A stretch of 64,000 nt of DNA from Archilochus colubris (taxonomy: Eukaryota > Chordata > Aves > Apodiformes > Trochilidae): NCBI GenBank assembly GCA_023079485.1, contig CM041083.1, positions 151,732,552 to 151,796,551 of the forward strand, written 5' to 3'. Positions 51,101-62,950 of the stretch are shown here, piece by piece. The notes under the pieces were generated by a model. The model was not told the DNA's origin, made no database searches, and saw only the letters and a list, made by a program, of their open reading frames with translations. Numbering within the stretch: position 1 is the stretch's first letter; each line of letters begins with the position of its first letter. Position numbers and translations under genes: made by a program.

Positions 51101-54100
51101 TGTTACTAGAATGAAATAATCCTTTGAACCTGCACTGAGGTTAGTTCGGGTTTTTTTGTTGTGTTGTTTTTTTTTAATTATTTGAGGCTTTCTGTGAATA
51201 GAGTAGAAATACAACAGAAGAATGACAGTCATCCAAAGTAGATAATGAAAGCTATCACAGCATGAGAAATATGGCATCCACTGTCAGATGCTTAATTTTT
51301 TTTCTTCTTCCTTCTATTTTTTATTTTTTATTTTTTCTCACAAGTAAAATTATATTAAAATGAGGAGTAAAAAGGCAGAGCAGGCCAAATTTGCAATGCA
51401 AATATTCATATCTTTGCTAATTCTGTCTCCATCCCCACTCTTTCCAAAACATGAACAAGAGTTTAAAGAGTAATTCATTTGTGGCAGAGCTTAAAGGTAA
51501 AAATCAAAATTTTATGGTTTTGTATGAAAAAAGGCATAAAGGTGAATTCTTTTTTTTAAGATGGACACAGTAACTTCTTTTCCTTTGATGACAGTTTCAA
51601 AGTTCTTATCTGTGAATGGAATGAAACAACTTTTTAAAGTTGGTCTAGGACAACAAAGACATAAATTCAGGTCAGACACTAGTGAAGTGTTTTTTCTGTT
51701 TTTCCCCCCACAAGCTAACTGAATGACTTTAAACACAGCCCTAGAGACTTAACCTGATTATTTTCTTCCTCTAGTTTTTCCTTCTGTATTCAAATAACTA
51801 AAGATTCTCTGGACCAGAAAGAGACAAATTTACAATAGGTAAATAACTTGGGCATAATATACTGCTTTTTGAAGGACCTTAACCAATTTTCCAAGGGGAT
51901 AGGCTGAGTAAATCACACTGCTTTGATGATACCATGTAGCATGAAGAAAATGTTCTCATAGGCTAATATTAATTGGGAGGGGCATGATCAAAATTGATAC
52001 TGAAACATATCACAACATAAATGTTTGAAGCATAAATAAAGCCACAGTGATATCAAAGTGCCAGTGATTTCCACAAAAACAAAGATCACTTGTAGACTCA
52101 CCACCTTACGAAGTTTGCAAAGGTAAAGTTGCTGGAAAAAACCAACAAACGATGACATTTCAATTTTTTGGTTTTTTCCTATTTAAAGAGTATCATCTCT
52201 CTCTCTCAAAGATTTGAAAATCTTGATTAAAAAATCTTTTAAAATTTGTTCAATCAAAAGATTGAACACAATCTTTTGTCAGGATTCAACATCTGTACTT
52301 CTTGAGTGATGAACTTAACCTGACTAACGTTTTAAAGCTGTACGGTCAGATTGGATCATTAATTAAAAAACAAATAAAAGGAAGGCTTACATAGAAATTG
52401 CTGAGGGAATTCACAGAGACGGAAATAAAGCCAGCTAATATAAAATCATGTACTTTTCAACAGTACATTGCCTGGTATTAACATGTTACACTCAACAGGA
52501 AGATTGTTATGGCAGAGCCTAGCACAGAAAGAAAAAGGCACAATTACTTCTCAAAGGTTTTAAGTTATCAAAAAGCATTTAACGAGCTACATCTATAACA
52601 CAGCACATCAGAGCAGTGTAATGAAGACAAATGACCTGCATTAACAACATGAGGTTATATTTTGATGGAAATTACCTTATACAACTCATTCTGAAGTTAC
52701 CAGAATATTGGAGTCTTTTACTGCATGTATTATGTATTTGAACCAATGTAAAATATTCAAACTCACTGTTACCAGTAAAGAAACATTTTTTCCAACAAAG
52801 TATCAATGTTTACTGTTTTCTCTTTCATTATTTTATGCTTTTTCTGAAGAAAAGGAATAAGGTTAATAGCAATTATAGCTATTTATCTGGAGAGAAAATG
52901 GCCTGAATTCCACAACTTCGCTACATTCTATGATTTTGTGATAAATGCTTTCTTATTTTCACAGCAACAGAAACAAAATAGCTAGTGCCACTCTTAAAGA
53001 AGCATTAGCATCCACTGCTTCCCTGTTTTAAGAAACTCTGACTTACTGTTTCTCAGTTTTTAGCAACTCTCAAAAAACCCCAAAAAACAACCTCTCCTGC
53101 TTGATGCTTTATGCCTCCTGAATCTGAGCACAGAGGATGTACTCTGGTATGAGCTTTTGTGGTCTGGATTCTCCTGTCAAGGTTACAGCTCTTCAGGAGT
53201 GCCCTTTTTGGAATAATGAGAAATACAGAATATGGTATGGTGTGGTCAAGGTATGATGCAGGCTGTATACACCTGGACTACCTTTAAACTAACTGACCAT
53301 AGACAGGGATAAAGTTGAGAGCTAGTCACTTTCTGTGGTAATGAAGTAATAAAAGAGAAATTGATCAGTCTGAATAATACTGGACCTCCAATTAACAGGA
53401 CAGACAGGAAGAAAACCTCAGTCGTCCCTGTGGATTTATTCACTTCCATCTTCTTAGGAGAAGTAGCCTTCAAGCTGTTTTCTTGGAAAGAGAGGAGAAA
53501 ATAACCCAAATTCTTCCAGTTTTTCTTCCAGATATCTAGAAGCCTTTTGAGCTGCCTGATCCTAAAAGTTATATACTGGATCAAGAAGGTAATATACCAT
53601 TTTCTTGTTTCACCTAATAAAAGGCCAAAAAGCATCACTGAGGACCATACAGTCAATTACAGATACAGTTCTTGCTCAAACAGATCTGACAGTGAATAAT
53701 AAGTCAACTCTCCCACTGTGGATTACAACATCAGTTCTAAATGGTACTCCTATGAAACATGGCAAGTAAAAACACCTGTGTGAAAACATGTTTTTATCTG
53801 GCATTAGTGCAGAAGGCACAGTGTGTGCCTATAGTGGGGTGCTGCACTCTCTTCTTGCATTTCAAAACTGGGTGGATTGGTCTGCAAGGTCCCTCATTTC
53901 CTGCTCCTCCTCCACAATCATCTTTCAGAAATGTTCTCTTAAAAACACACCACCAACTATAGAAGAATTATGAGACAGGGAATGCACACAGTCTTCTTTC
54001 TGGAGAATTTTGTGATGGTAAAAAAGAAGTCTGAGTTTGATTCCATTAAAATATATTAAGCACTGCCATTAAATGTCAGTTCTTCAAGCTAAACAAGAAA

Positions 54101-57100
54101 TGGTTATTCAATTCACAAAACACAATATATAATCTGAGTATCAAAGCAAGTGTTAAAGTTAGTGCAATATTTAGACCAAGCCTGGGGTTCACAGCAAGAA
54201 CTTATATTTTAATTTATTTTTAATAGAATTGAGATGGTATGAACTGAGTGAATACATATGAATACAAAAATAGTGAAGTCATGCAGCACAGATGAGAGTT
54301 TAAAATGTGTAAGTGTTCCACCAGTTTATTTAAGGCTCTGAATCCTAAGACATTCATGAACAGCAAAAATCTAGCAAGAAACCCTTCACATGGTTTGGAC
54401 CCCAATGTTTAACTTTTGGAGCTGAAGGTGGTGAATAGCATAGAAATAGCAAAAGAGATTGCTCAGAGCACACAGGATCCTGGTACTTGTATACCCTATA
54501 AACTGAACAGTTTATAATTCTGAAATCATAACTTTCAGAGTTGTCTACTTTTTAGGCTTTGTCTTGTTTAATTAAACAATGAATAATTAAGGAAAGGGGC
54601 TGTAACTGTGCAAGGGACTTTGGGACCATCTGTCCATTACTTTAATATGATTTACTTTTTAAGACAAAGATAATGGCTTTCCACTTCACTGGGATAAAGG
54701 TGTACCCAAAGATGGTGGCCAGTTACAAGCCTATTGTAAAATGGCTGTGGTAGAAACACTGAAATATTTTGAAGAAAATCTGGGCTAGATTTTTCAAATA
54801 CAACCCCCTAAAAATACTTTGGGAGAATATCAAATAATTAAAGGAACTACTGTTCATTACAATGATAGTCTGTTTTATTCCTATACATGTATTTTTAGTT
54901 TTGCTTCCTAATTAGTTAAAATAGAGATTAAGATTGCTTAAAGATTAAATGGTATAATTTTTTTAAGATGTTTGAAAGTAATCTAGGGACTCTTCATTTA
55001 GCACTTGACAGTCTATGTGGTTGTATATCACTTCCACTTGAAAACAAGAATCTCATTATTCATATTCAACTCCACCAGAGTCTATCTCAATCTAGTCTTG
55101 TGAAGATTCATTTAAATCCTGTGTGGATGATGGCAGATAAGATTTTTATAATAAACACAATTCAAGACAAATGCAGTCATCATGTCACATTTCCCTTTGC
55201 TACCTAAAAGTCTTTTCTTCTTCTTGTGTCCCAGTCAAGTACTTCTGATGAACATTTACCTTAGTGAAATCACATGTTACAGCATAGCTAAGATGTGTAC
55301 TCAGACTGGTTATTTTGTTCAGTGAACAGTATCTATTTCTATTCAATTCCAGCACATTTTGGGCAGGAAAGGCTGATGAAGCAACTGAGCAAAACTGATG
55401 TACAAATCAGAGATACCATGACCACTACTGCACTTTCTGCGAGTTCCACTTGTGCATGTGAACTGGTATTACTGAATTAATATTGTCTTTTTATTCTAGT
55501 TTAGGAAAAGACTGTGCCCTGGCCTGAGTTGGGCTGCCAGTGATGAGAAGCAATATCAGAAAGCCTCTATGGAATTTACACATTTCCATGTAGAGCAGTT
55601 AGTGACATTTGCTTTCCTTGAATCAGGGAGGCTAACTGAAGTTACACACATGTGTCAGCTATAAGGAATTGGTCACAGAAGATGCTGCAACAACCAGACT
55701 TTTTCAAAAATTAGAAAGCAACTATACTGAAGTGGATGAAGGAGCAGAATGAGTAGAAAGAATATTTGAGACTTAGAATGCAGTATAGCATCAGTTAAGA
55801 GACACAGGCTGGTTTATTTGAATCCCAATAATTTCTTTTTATATCTAGTTCAAAACACAGGGTTTTTTTCCAACGTTATTTTCCTTCTGTTGCACAGTCT
55901 GAACAAGAGAATATTCGTCTTCATATTACATAGTCCTCAAAATGAAATATTTTTGAGACTTTTTCTTCAGAGAGAATGAATGTGAGAAAAAAGGCAACCA
56001 AGTGGGAAAAAAAGGTTTGCCTGTATACACCTTAAGCACAAAGACACCTTTGGTATTCTACTTATATGAGCCCTGAACTGTGAGATGGTGGTAGTAATGA
56101 AACACCTGTGTTGCCTGATAAAATGAGAAAAGGCAAATAAACAAATGGTAGAGCACTGTTCAGAAAATTAGTGGTCTTGCTAGAAGTCTTAGAAGAATTT
56201 TGATAGATGGTATTAAGTACCTTAGAGGAATGGTATCAGGATTAGCCCTTCCTCACAGAGCTATTTGAAAACACATTCAAATCAATATAAAGGTGATAAG
56301 TATTTGTTGTTATTACCTCTTGTATTCTGCAGGGTTTTTTGAGGAGGTAATTCAATGTGACACATGGAATAGTCCTCTGGGAGCTTCTGGGTTAGAGTAA
56401 AATAAAACTAGCAAATGAAGTGTCAAGACTTTATACTACTGTTTATTTTATACATTTGAAGCACACTATCCTTTCTAGTACCATTCCTTCAAATAACTGA
56501 ACCAATTTGCTACATTTTAGAAGTATTTATGAAGAGTGAAGCAGTCAGCGAAATTGTCGGGCTTTGAAACAATGATTGCAAGGTAAGGATCCTTACATGT
56601 TATGAAAAACAGAATTTTTCAAACACAAAGTGATTTAAACACTAGTGTAATGCTAGGGATATAACTTCTCAGTCATAAATACCAAATCTCTTCATTGGTC
56701 TTCCAAAGCCTAAAGCCTTTCAACACACATTTGTCAGTCCCCAGCATTAAGTGAAAGCACTGAGTGTACAAATAAGTCTTCTTCAGCTTCAAAGGCTATG
56801 CAATTCACATAACATTTCCAGAGGTTTATATTGGCAGAAACATATCTTCTCCCTTCCCCTGTTTCTTTCACGCCTGAGAATCATACATCCGTTCAGAAAG
56901 CAGTGACATGGCCTCAGAAAAGATGGATGTATTGTCACACATCTTACTTTTATACAAAAACTATGTACTCAAAGGGGCTACTTCTATACTGTACTTTAAC
57001 AGTTTATTTAGCTTATGAATTTATTGTAGATGATCATTTCCTTGGTGAAAATGTCTGGAACAGCTATGAAGAAGGAGCACATGCTTTGGCTAGGGCCTTC

Positions 57101-57457
57101 AGACTTCATTTCAGTACAAAGTGGTCAGTGATCCACCTTTCTTTCCTGGTTGATTACAAGAGGACACAAAGTTCCAGAATAAAAAACTTTTAAAGTCGTA
57201 TGTAAAAAAGAATACTACTGGTATATCTGCACGTAAAAAAGAATATAAGGTAAAGTGAATTATGTGCATAATGAATACAGTTAAAATGTGCATATTATTA
57301 AACTCGATAAATGACCTTCTTTTCACCCACTTAAGTGTGACACATTAAAAACAAATACTAATGAAACAGCTTACCTGTTGTAAAAGTCATGTCTTTTCAG
57401 AGCTTTCAGAGCTTCAAAACTCATAAATGCGTAATTCACAGAATTATGTATGTTCCC
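48117..57457. other. Intronic sequence, no gene recognised
   Basis: Long AT-rich unique stretch. Small features are a (GT)5 tract at 50306-50315 and an (CT)n patch at about 52197-52208. A 136-codon open frame at 53246-53656 (minus) was examined; I do not recognise it and it is within chance expectation. No exon or transposon was recognised. Confidence 0.5.
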
Positions 57458-58000
57458 CACACGGTGTTTCTGCCGCTTTTCCTCCTCAGAGGGAGGATTC
57501 CTCACTGTCCCCATCTCCAGCCTGGGGTCCCTCTCACGGGTCAAAGTCCTTCAGGAACCCCTCCGACATGAGTCCCTCCCACAGGTGCAGTCCCTCAGGA
57601 ACTGCTCCAGCCCGGAACTGCACACAGAGTCACGGATGCTTCGGGAACAGTAACCTCCTATGGCACGGGGTTCTTCATGGCTGCAGATCCACTTCTCCAT
57701 CGTAGTTCTCTATGAGCTACAGGGATGGAACGTCTCCTTGGGCACCTTCTCCCCTCAGTCCTCACCAACCTTGGTATCTCTGCTCCGGCATTGCTCTCAC
57801 CTCCCCCATCTCCTCTGCTCCGAGGTTTTAAGAGCAGCTCGTTTCCCCTTCTTCCATATGCTAATCGCAGAGCCATTGTCACTGATGGGCTCAGTATTCG
57901 CCAGAGGTGGGGCTGGATTTTTGGAACCCGGGGAGCGTTCGGCAGCTTCTCCGTAGGAGCCACCCGCGGGACCCTTCCCCCGCTACAAAGCGGCGCAACA
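57458..58000 (-). mobile_element. ERV LTR, 5' part, minus strand
   Basis: In minus orientation it starts TGTTGCGCCGCTTTGTAGCG, as in a common avian LTR that I recall starting TGTTGGGTTTGCATGGCAAGG. It then contains degenerate tandem units of GGAGCAG..CTG..GGAC type and ends at about 57458 in the segment corresponding to GAGGAGGAAAAGCGGCAG. The second half, including polyadenylation signal and U5, is missing. It is the most GC-rich stretch in the window, and CpG-containing words persist. It appears to be related to the LTR at 47172-48112, which retains the opposite half. It is the only LTR here in the same orientation as GPC5. Short open frames across it are not genes. Confidence 0.7.
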
Positions 58001-58017
58001 TCAGCCTAAGACAAGAT

Positions 58018-58752
58018 CATCAGCAGTCCTACCCCCCAGATAAAGCAGGATTGCCTAGAGATGTCCCTAGAGAAGAAGACTCCACAACATCTTTGGGCAG
58101 CCTGTTTCAGTGCTTTGTCTCCTTCACAGTAAAGAAGTTTTTTTCTCATGTTAACATTGAAGTTCCTGTGTTAATGTGTTCCTACTGGCCTGTTGCTGGG
58201 AACTACTGAAAAGAGTGTCTCCGTCCTCCTCAGACTCCCTTTAAATACTTATCCACATCGATATCATCTCCTCCCAGTCTTCGATCCAGCTTGACTCCAG
58301 TCCCCCAGTCATCTTTCTTGCCCTCTACAGCAGTCCCCATCTCTCTTGAACTGGGGAGCCCAGAATTAAACACAGTTTTCCATATGTGGCCTCACTCAGG
58401 TAGAACTGAGCCCCTTCAGGGGAGGAAGACCTCCCTTAGCCTCCTGGCTGCACTCTTCCCATTGCATCCCAGGGTACCATTGGCCTTCTTGAGCACAAGG
58501 GCACATTGCTGGTTCGTGGTTAACTTACTGTCCAGCAGGACTCCAAGATCATTCTCCTCAGGGTTGCTTTCCAGCAGGTCAGCCCCTGTATACTATATAG
58601 GTACCTATATACCTATAACTATACTGATGCAAGGGGTTGTACTGCCCTGGGTGCAGGACCTTACATTTGCCCTTACTGAACCTCATTTGGTCCTTCTGCC
58701 CAACTCTATGTCCTGTCCATCTCATGCAGGATGGCAGCATAGCCCTCTGTAA
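58018..58752 (-). mobile_element. CR1 LINE, internal part, minus strand
   Basis: In plus orientation it reads the reverse complement of CR1 ORF2 (GACTCCACAACATCTTTGGG, then CACAGTAAAGAAGTTTTTTTC, then GGGCACATTGCTGGTTCGTG, then ACTGTCCAGCAGGACTCC, ending near AGGATGGCAGCATAG). The extreme 3' end and tail are absent. The left edge lies within 20 bases of the LTR at 57458-58000, so the LTR may have landed in this CR1 and the rest been lost. An ATATAGGTACCTATATACC insertion near 58595 disrupts the coding sequence. Same orientation as GPC5. Confidence 0.85.
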
Positions 58753-60616
58753 TTCCTCATGTAAAATCCTAAATCTTGAGAACTATTTTGTTTTTCCCTT
58801 CTAAAATATACCTATTTTACTTTTTGTCACTTTCAATTCCATTTTTAATTCCGGAGGTACTACTTGTGTGATACCCTAGAACAAAGAAGTGTTGTCTAGG
58901 ACTCTTTCTGGTAAACATTCAAGCCAACATTTAAGGTGCATTCCAAATATTAAAGGCATACCAGAATAAATGGATTAAATCACAACAGATCATCGAAGGT
59001 ACTAGTAACTCAAAATATATGCACAAGTCATAATACTGAACAGTATGAACTCATTTCAATTAAGTAATATCTTAGAAAAGGTTCAAAAGAAGCAGCATTA
59101 CATGCAGACTTCAGTATGCCTAATATGTAGTTTAAGATTCCAGAGTTTTATAACACATGCATTAAAAAGAGAGTATGAAGGCTAATTATATTTTTGACAT
59201 TTTGAAAAGATTACACTAAATACATCAGTGTGAAGAAAATTCTAATGCAGTATAAAAGGGTGAAAGAAAATGTATTATTCTGTCAATTCCTTTGTCATTT
59301 AATACTTCCTTAATAGTCCTAGTCATATTCTAAGATTATTTTACAGTCTTCCCATACCATAGAGTGTCATTATCAAGTAGATGTAATATATCCAGTATTC
59401 CAAAGTACATCTATTTTTAAATACTTGATCTCTAACTTATTTTCTTCCAAGTTAAATCTCCAAAGGCATTCTCAGGACATAAGTGTCTAAATCTTTTTGG
59501 AAATATTTCAGGATCTCATCTAGGGAAGCTGCCATAGGACTGAAACTGTACAGTCTGAGCTCAAACTGACTTGCTAAGGCATGTCCCAAGAAGCTCAGAG
59601 TCTCATTTCTCTGGTTGTTAAGTCAGAATCAGGCAAGACTGTGCTACAGCTTCCCTATGGCCACATTTCTAAGTTTCCTTCTCACTGTCAAGTCAAGAAG
59701 GACCTAGGGTTCCCATCTAGCTTAGAAACCTGGAGTACGCTCTAATTCAGTACATGGAGATTAATTCAGGGATTAACACCAACCTTGACTTCTTATTTAT
59801 TAGTATTGAATTTTGCAATACAAAATGCAGAAAAAAGCAACAACAACAAAAGTAAAAAACCAAACCAAAACAAAAACCAAACAAACAAACCAATTTTGAA
59901 GATACCAGGCACCTATTCCCAATATTTCTATACTGGGAAGAGAAATAAGAGAGGTAGAATAACATCCTGATTCATAGGAGCAGTTAACATTCTTGTGCTT
60001 CAGTACAGTTACTCACAGTTCCATGTCACTGAAGTGCACAAACAAATTTTTTTTTTTAAAGAAAAATGTGCCAGATATGGTCTAGTACTGGAAAAAAAAC
60101 CAAAACCAAAACCACACACACACACACACAAATGATGAGAAGAGCACAAAGAAGTGTAAGAAGTAGTAATTGCATTGAAGTTGAGAGGTCTACAGTACAT
60201 TGGTTCCAATAGTGCTCTATGAAATTCAGCTACCACAACTAAACCTTTTATGTTAAAATAGTTCCATGAAAAATTAGAACCATTTCTCTGTTAAACTGCC
60301 AAATCTTTTCTGTTTTAAGCAGTAACTCGCAAGGGTATGTCATTGTAACTCTTTTATTTGACTAAAATACTGTGTTGAGGTTAGTCTACATTATGCCGAG
60401 TACATATTTACATGTGTTACTATAAAACTGATACTCTATTCATATCAGGCTCATAGAAATCCTATAATTGCATATAATCCTATAATTAATCCTGTAAATT
60501 TTTGAAAAATTATGCAGACAGCTTTTCCACACCTTTTCCAAGATAAATCAGTGGTATTTCTTAGTGGAAAACATGCCAATTCACCACTTAAATGCATTAA
60601 AGAAACAGAATCATAG
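58753..60616. other. Intronic sequence just downstream of the GPC5 exon
   Basis: AT-rich. Holds a (CA)n microsatellite at 60113-60131 and A-rich low complexity at 59829-59892. No exon or transposon was recognised. Confidence 0.5.
60113..60131. repeat. (CA)n microsatellite
   Basis: About nine and a half CA units, preceded by CAAAAC-type low complexity. A likely length polymorphism. Confidence 0.95.
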
Positions 60617-60622
60617 ACTTAC
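60617..60622 (-). promoter_or_regulatory. 5' splice donor of the GPC5 exon
   Basis: Minus strand reads CAACCT then GTAAGT, a full consensus donor apart from the last exonic bases (CT rather than AG). It leaves one base of a split codon (phase 1) to be completed by the next exon. Confidence 0.85.
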
Positions 60623-60785
60623 AGGTTGCAATTTTCAGGACTCTTTTGACTTCTCCACTTCCTGATCCTCCACAACCATCTTCATCATCACAATCTCCAC
60701 TGATTTGTTCATCCACACCTTCACCACTGCCTGTTTGTCGGAGATCCCATTTTTCATATTTTGGAAATGATTTGCCCTGCAACAG
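60623..60785 (-). CDS. GPC5: Glypican-5 internal exon (penultimate coding exon, GAG-attachment region)
   Basis: Glypican-5 is a GPI-anchored cell-surface heparan sulfate proteoglycan that modulates Hedgehog, Wnt and FGF signalling. Read on the minus strand, the exon gives 54 codons plus one base. It starts LLQGKSFPKYEKWDLRQ and ends with the GPC5-like EVKRVLKIAT. The peptide is acidic and holds four Ser-Gly dipeptides at relative positions 0, +9, +21 and +23. From memory, that spacing equals human GPC5 attachment serines 486, 495, 507 and 509. The exon is flanked by a GTAAGT donor (60617-60622) and a pyrimidine-rich acceptor, and it ends in phase 1. No stop or frameshift is seen. The start is ambiguous: a second in-frame AG nine bases further in would shorten the exon to 60623-60776. 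The family call is firm; the choice of GPC5 over GPC3 rests on the C-terminal motif and Ser-Gly spacing. Confidence 0.88.
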
Positions 60786-60815
60786 CTAAAGACAAGATAC
60801 AGTATGTAAGTTAAC
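60777..60815 (-). promoter_or_regulatory. 3' splice acceptor region with two in-frame AGs
   Basis: Minus strand shows a possible branch point (GTTAAC) about 25 bases before a pyrimidine-rich stretch ending TTTAG (AG at 60786-60787). It is followed by CTGTTGCAG, whose AG lies at 60777-60778. The two AGs are nine bases apart and keep the same frame, so use of the second would drop Leu-Leu-Gln. The first AG after the tract is the usual choice by scanning. Confidence 0.7.
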
Positions 60816-62486
60816 AGCACGGACAGAGAATTGCAGTGAGTATCTGAATTTTCATATATGTCTCTCTAGCAATCATCTGATTTAAAAAGAAAACTCAAGG
60901 GCCCACAGAAGGAGAATTCTGATTTTATTTAATTTTTTTCTTGGCTTATAGTCAGATTTAAAAGAGCAGTATCCAGAGAAGTGTAATTTATTTTAAATGA
61001 TAATAAAAAAATATTATTTAATGTCTGTGATTTTCTTGATAGATTAAAAATTATCAGGCACCAATTCCTGTCCCAGAGTCCAAGTGGAATGGATACAGAC
61101 AGCTCCTCATTCCTTCAGGCTAATCCCTCTTAGAGCAAGCAGACAGCTTCCAACTGGCCCCAGATCTTCTCAAGACACATTTGGTGTCTGCAGAGTCTTA
61201 AAATTGCAGCCAATTGCAACACTGCATAAGGAGAATGCCATTCAGCACTGAATCAGCAGAACCAAATTGTGCAGCATTTTGGATTCAATGGTCTTGTTAG
61301 AGAATCGTATGCTACCTGAAAGAGAAATCTAAGACAAAAAAGGTCCTTTGAATAGGTGCCCAGTTCCCTGCTCATTGTGTGTGCCATACTTCTGACAACA
61401 TAGTATTTATGAGAAAAACACACCACTGCCAGTTTAATGAACTATACCCAGTTAAACATGCTATTTTTGGGGGGTTTTGTGCACAGTTCAAAGCCAGCTG
61501 TATAACAGGGTACTCTTTATCCCCAAGTTCCGTGGGATAAATGTGGTAATGAACCTCCGACGGGACAGATTTTGAAACAAGTCGCTGCCAAAATTTCTAC
61601 ATTATGGAGACATTTATATATAGGGTTTCCTCAGCCTGAGAAGATGCATCCCCCTCTACATTCTGTATCTCTGTCTCAGTCTTAAAATACATCATCTTAA
61701 TAAGGTCTCTATATTTTTGCAGCTTCTCTAAATTCCCACCCAAAGTAATTATGTTCTCCTTCCTCTGTTTCCTCTGTTTCTCCTCTTACTCTCCTTCCTT
61801 CAGGATGATCCCATCATATTTCTTTACATGTGGTTTCAAAACTGAAAAAGTGTTCTGCTTTTTCCAAACTTTTCACTGTACTTGAAAGAGTAAAGATTAA
61901 GAAACGAACAATCTCATTCATAATTTGGATTTTGTTATTCTCTTCAGTCTCCTTAACTTTAAAAGAAGAAATATTGCCTCCATATAAATTCACAAATCTT
62001 AGTGCTGGTTCTCTGCTCAGAATGGCTTAGATCTAATAGAAATTCTTTATTAAATTTATACAATCCATGTAATTCTTCAAAGCTAGCTTGATTCATATTA
62101 CAAATAAAGATAAAAGGCATTTAAAATGATTATTCTGTTGTGCCGCAATTTTTATAAAGCTATTATTTAAGAGGAATAGAAGCACAGGTTATAACTGGAG
62201 AATTTTGTTGTATGAGCTTAGGAGGTTTGCTAGCTGTAGACTGTGTGCTCTGCAAAACTAGTAATGCTCTTCCCTTTGCATTACAGGCCAAAATAATATT
62301 TTTGCTTTCAGATATCCCAAAGGTTTTTCCATTCTACTAAATTTCTGCCATTGAAAAAAATATAAAATAAAACCTGTGTATTTCATCATTCATTATAGTC
62401 TTTTAATTTCAGTGAAAATAGCAGCAAATATTATTGACAATCATGTTAGTTTGACTGAAGTACAGCAAGGGTTGTGTCACCAGTGT
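60786..62486 (-). other. GPC5: Upstream GPC5 intron, first part
   Basis: This lies immediately upstream of the exon in gene orientation. No gene or recognisable transposon is visible. It includes a mostly unique stretch at about 61060-61320 and, at 61763-61804, a long pyrimidine tract on the plus strand ending CAG. That tract would look like a splice acceptor only in the antisense direction. The rest is AT-rich. Confidence 0.6.
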
Positions 62487-62550
62487 TCATAGAATCATAG
62501 AATCATAGAATCATAGAATCATAGAATCATAGAATCATAGAATCATAGAA
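62487..62550 (-). repeat. CR1 tail, eight perfect octamers
   Basis: TCATAGAA is repeated exactly eight times (64 bp) without a mismatch. Most CR1 copies carry one to a few octamers, so this array has probably been enlarged by slippage. Confidence 0.95.
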
Positions 62551-62950
62551 TTGACTGGGTTGGAAGGGACCTCAGAGATCATCAAGTCCAACCCTTGAAC
62601 CACTACTGCTGCAGTTACCAGACCATGGCACTGAGTGCCACATCCAGTCTCTTTTTAAATATCTCCAGGGATGGAGAATCCACTACTTCCCTGGGCAGCC
62701 CATTCCAGTGTCTGATCACCCTCTCCATAAAGAAATTCTTTCTAATACCTAATCTAAACCTCCCCTGGAACAATTTAAGACCGTGCCCTCTTGTCCTGCT
62801 GAGAGTTGCCTGGGAAAAGAGACCAACCCCCCCCCTGGCTACAACCTCCTTTCAGGGAGCTGCAGAGAGCAATGAGGTCTCCCCTGAGCCTCCTCTTCTC
62901 CAGGCTGAACAGCCCCAGCTCCCTCAGCCTCTCTTCATAGGATCTGTGCT
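62487..62950 (-). mobile_element. Young CR1 LINE 3' end, minus strand, expanded tail
   Basis: In plus orientation it starts with the tail octamers, then TTGACTGGGTTGGAAGGGACC and ATCATCAAGTCCAACCC. It continues through CAGCCCATTCCAGTGTCTGATC and TTAAGACCGTGCCCTCTTG to CTCCTCTTCTCCAGGCTGAA, ending near 62950. It is the least diverged CR1 in the window. The 5' truncation leaves only the C-terminal ORF2 segment and the 3' UTR. Same orientation as GPC5. Confidence 0.95.

Larger units (their letters stand above)
1..60616 (-). other. GPC5: Intron downstream of the GPC5 exon (contains most repeats in the window)
   Basis: With GPC5 on the minus strand, everything left of the donor at 60617 is intron unless the final exon lies here. 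The final exon should encode the short C-terminal tail and GPI signal. I looked for its expected minus-strand coding pattern and saw none, though a divergent exon of this size could be missed by eye. GPC5 is known for introns of hundreds of kilobases, so a 60 kb stretch without an exon is expected. The content is AT-rich unique sequence with CR1 and LTR insertions, listed separately. Confidence 0.75.

Noticed and set aside
52896..52945. ATGGCCTGAATTCC and TTCTATGATTTTGTGAT as a CR1 remnant
   Set aside because: Too short and too diverged to separate from chance.
53246..53656. 136-codon minus-strand open frame
   Set aside because: I recognise no family, and a frame of this length is expected by chance a few times in this much AT-rich sequence.
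57427..58209. Overlapping open frames on both strands
   Set aside because: They arise from the GC-rich LTR fragment and adjoining CR1, where stop codons are rare. No conserved protein is recognisable.
58291..58752. 153-codon plus-strand open frame
   Set aside because: It is the antisense strand of CR1 ORF2.
1..60616. Final GPC5 exon (C-terminal tail and GPI signal)
   Set aside because: Its expected minus-strand coding pattern was not seen. It probably lies beyond the left end of the window.
61763..61804. Strong pyrimidine tract followed by CAG on the plus strand, resembling a splice acceptor
   Set aside because: It is on the strand opposite GPC5, and no open coding exon or donor follows.
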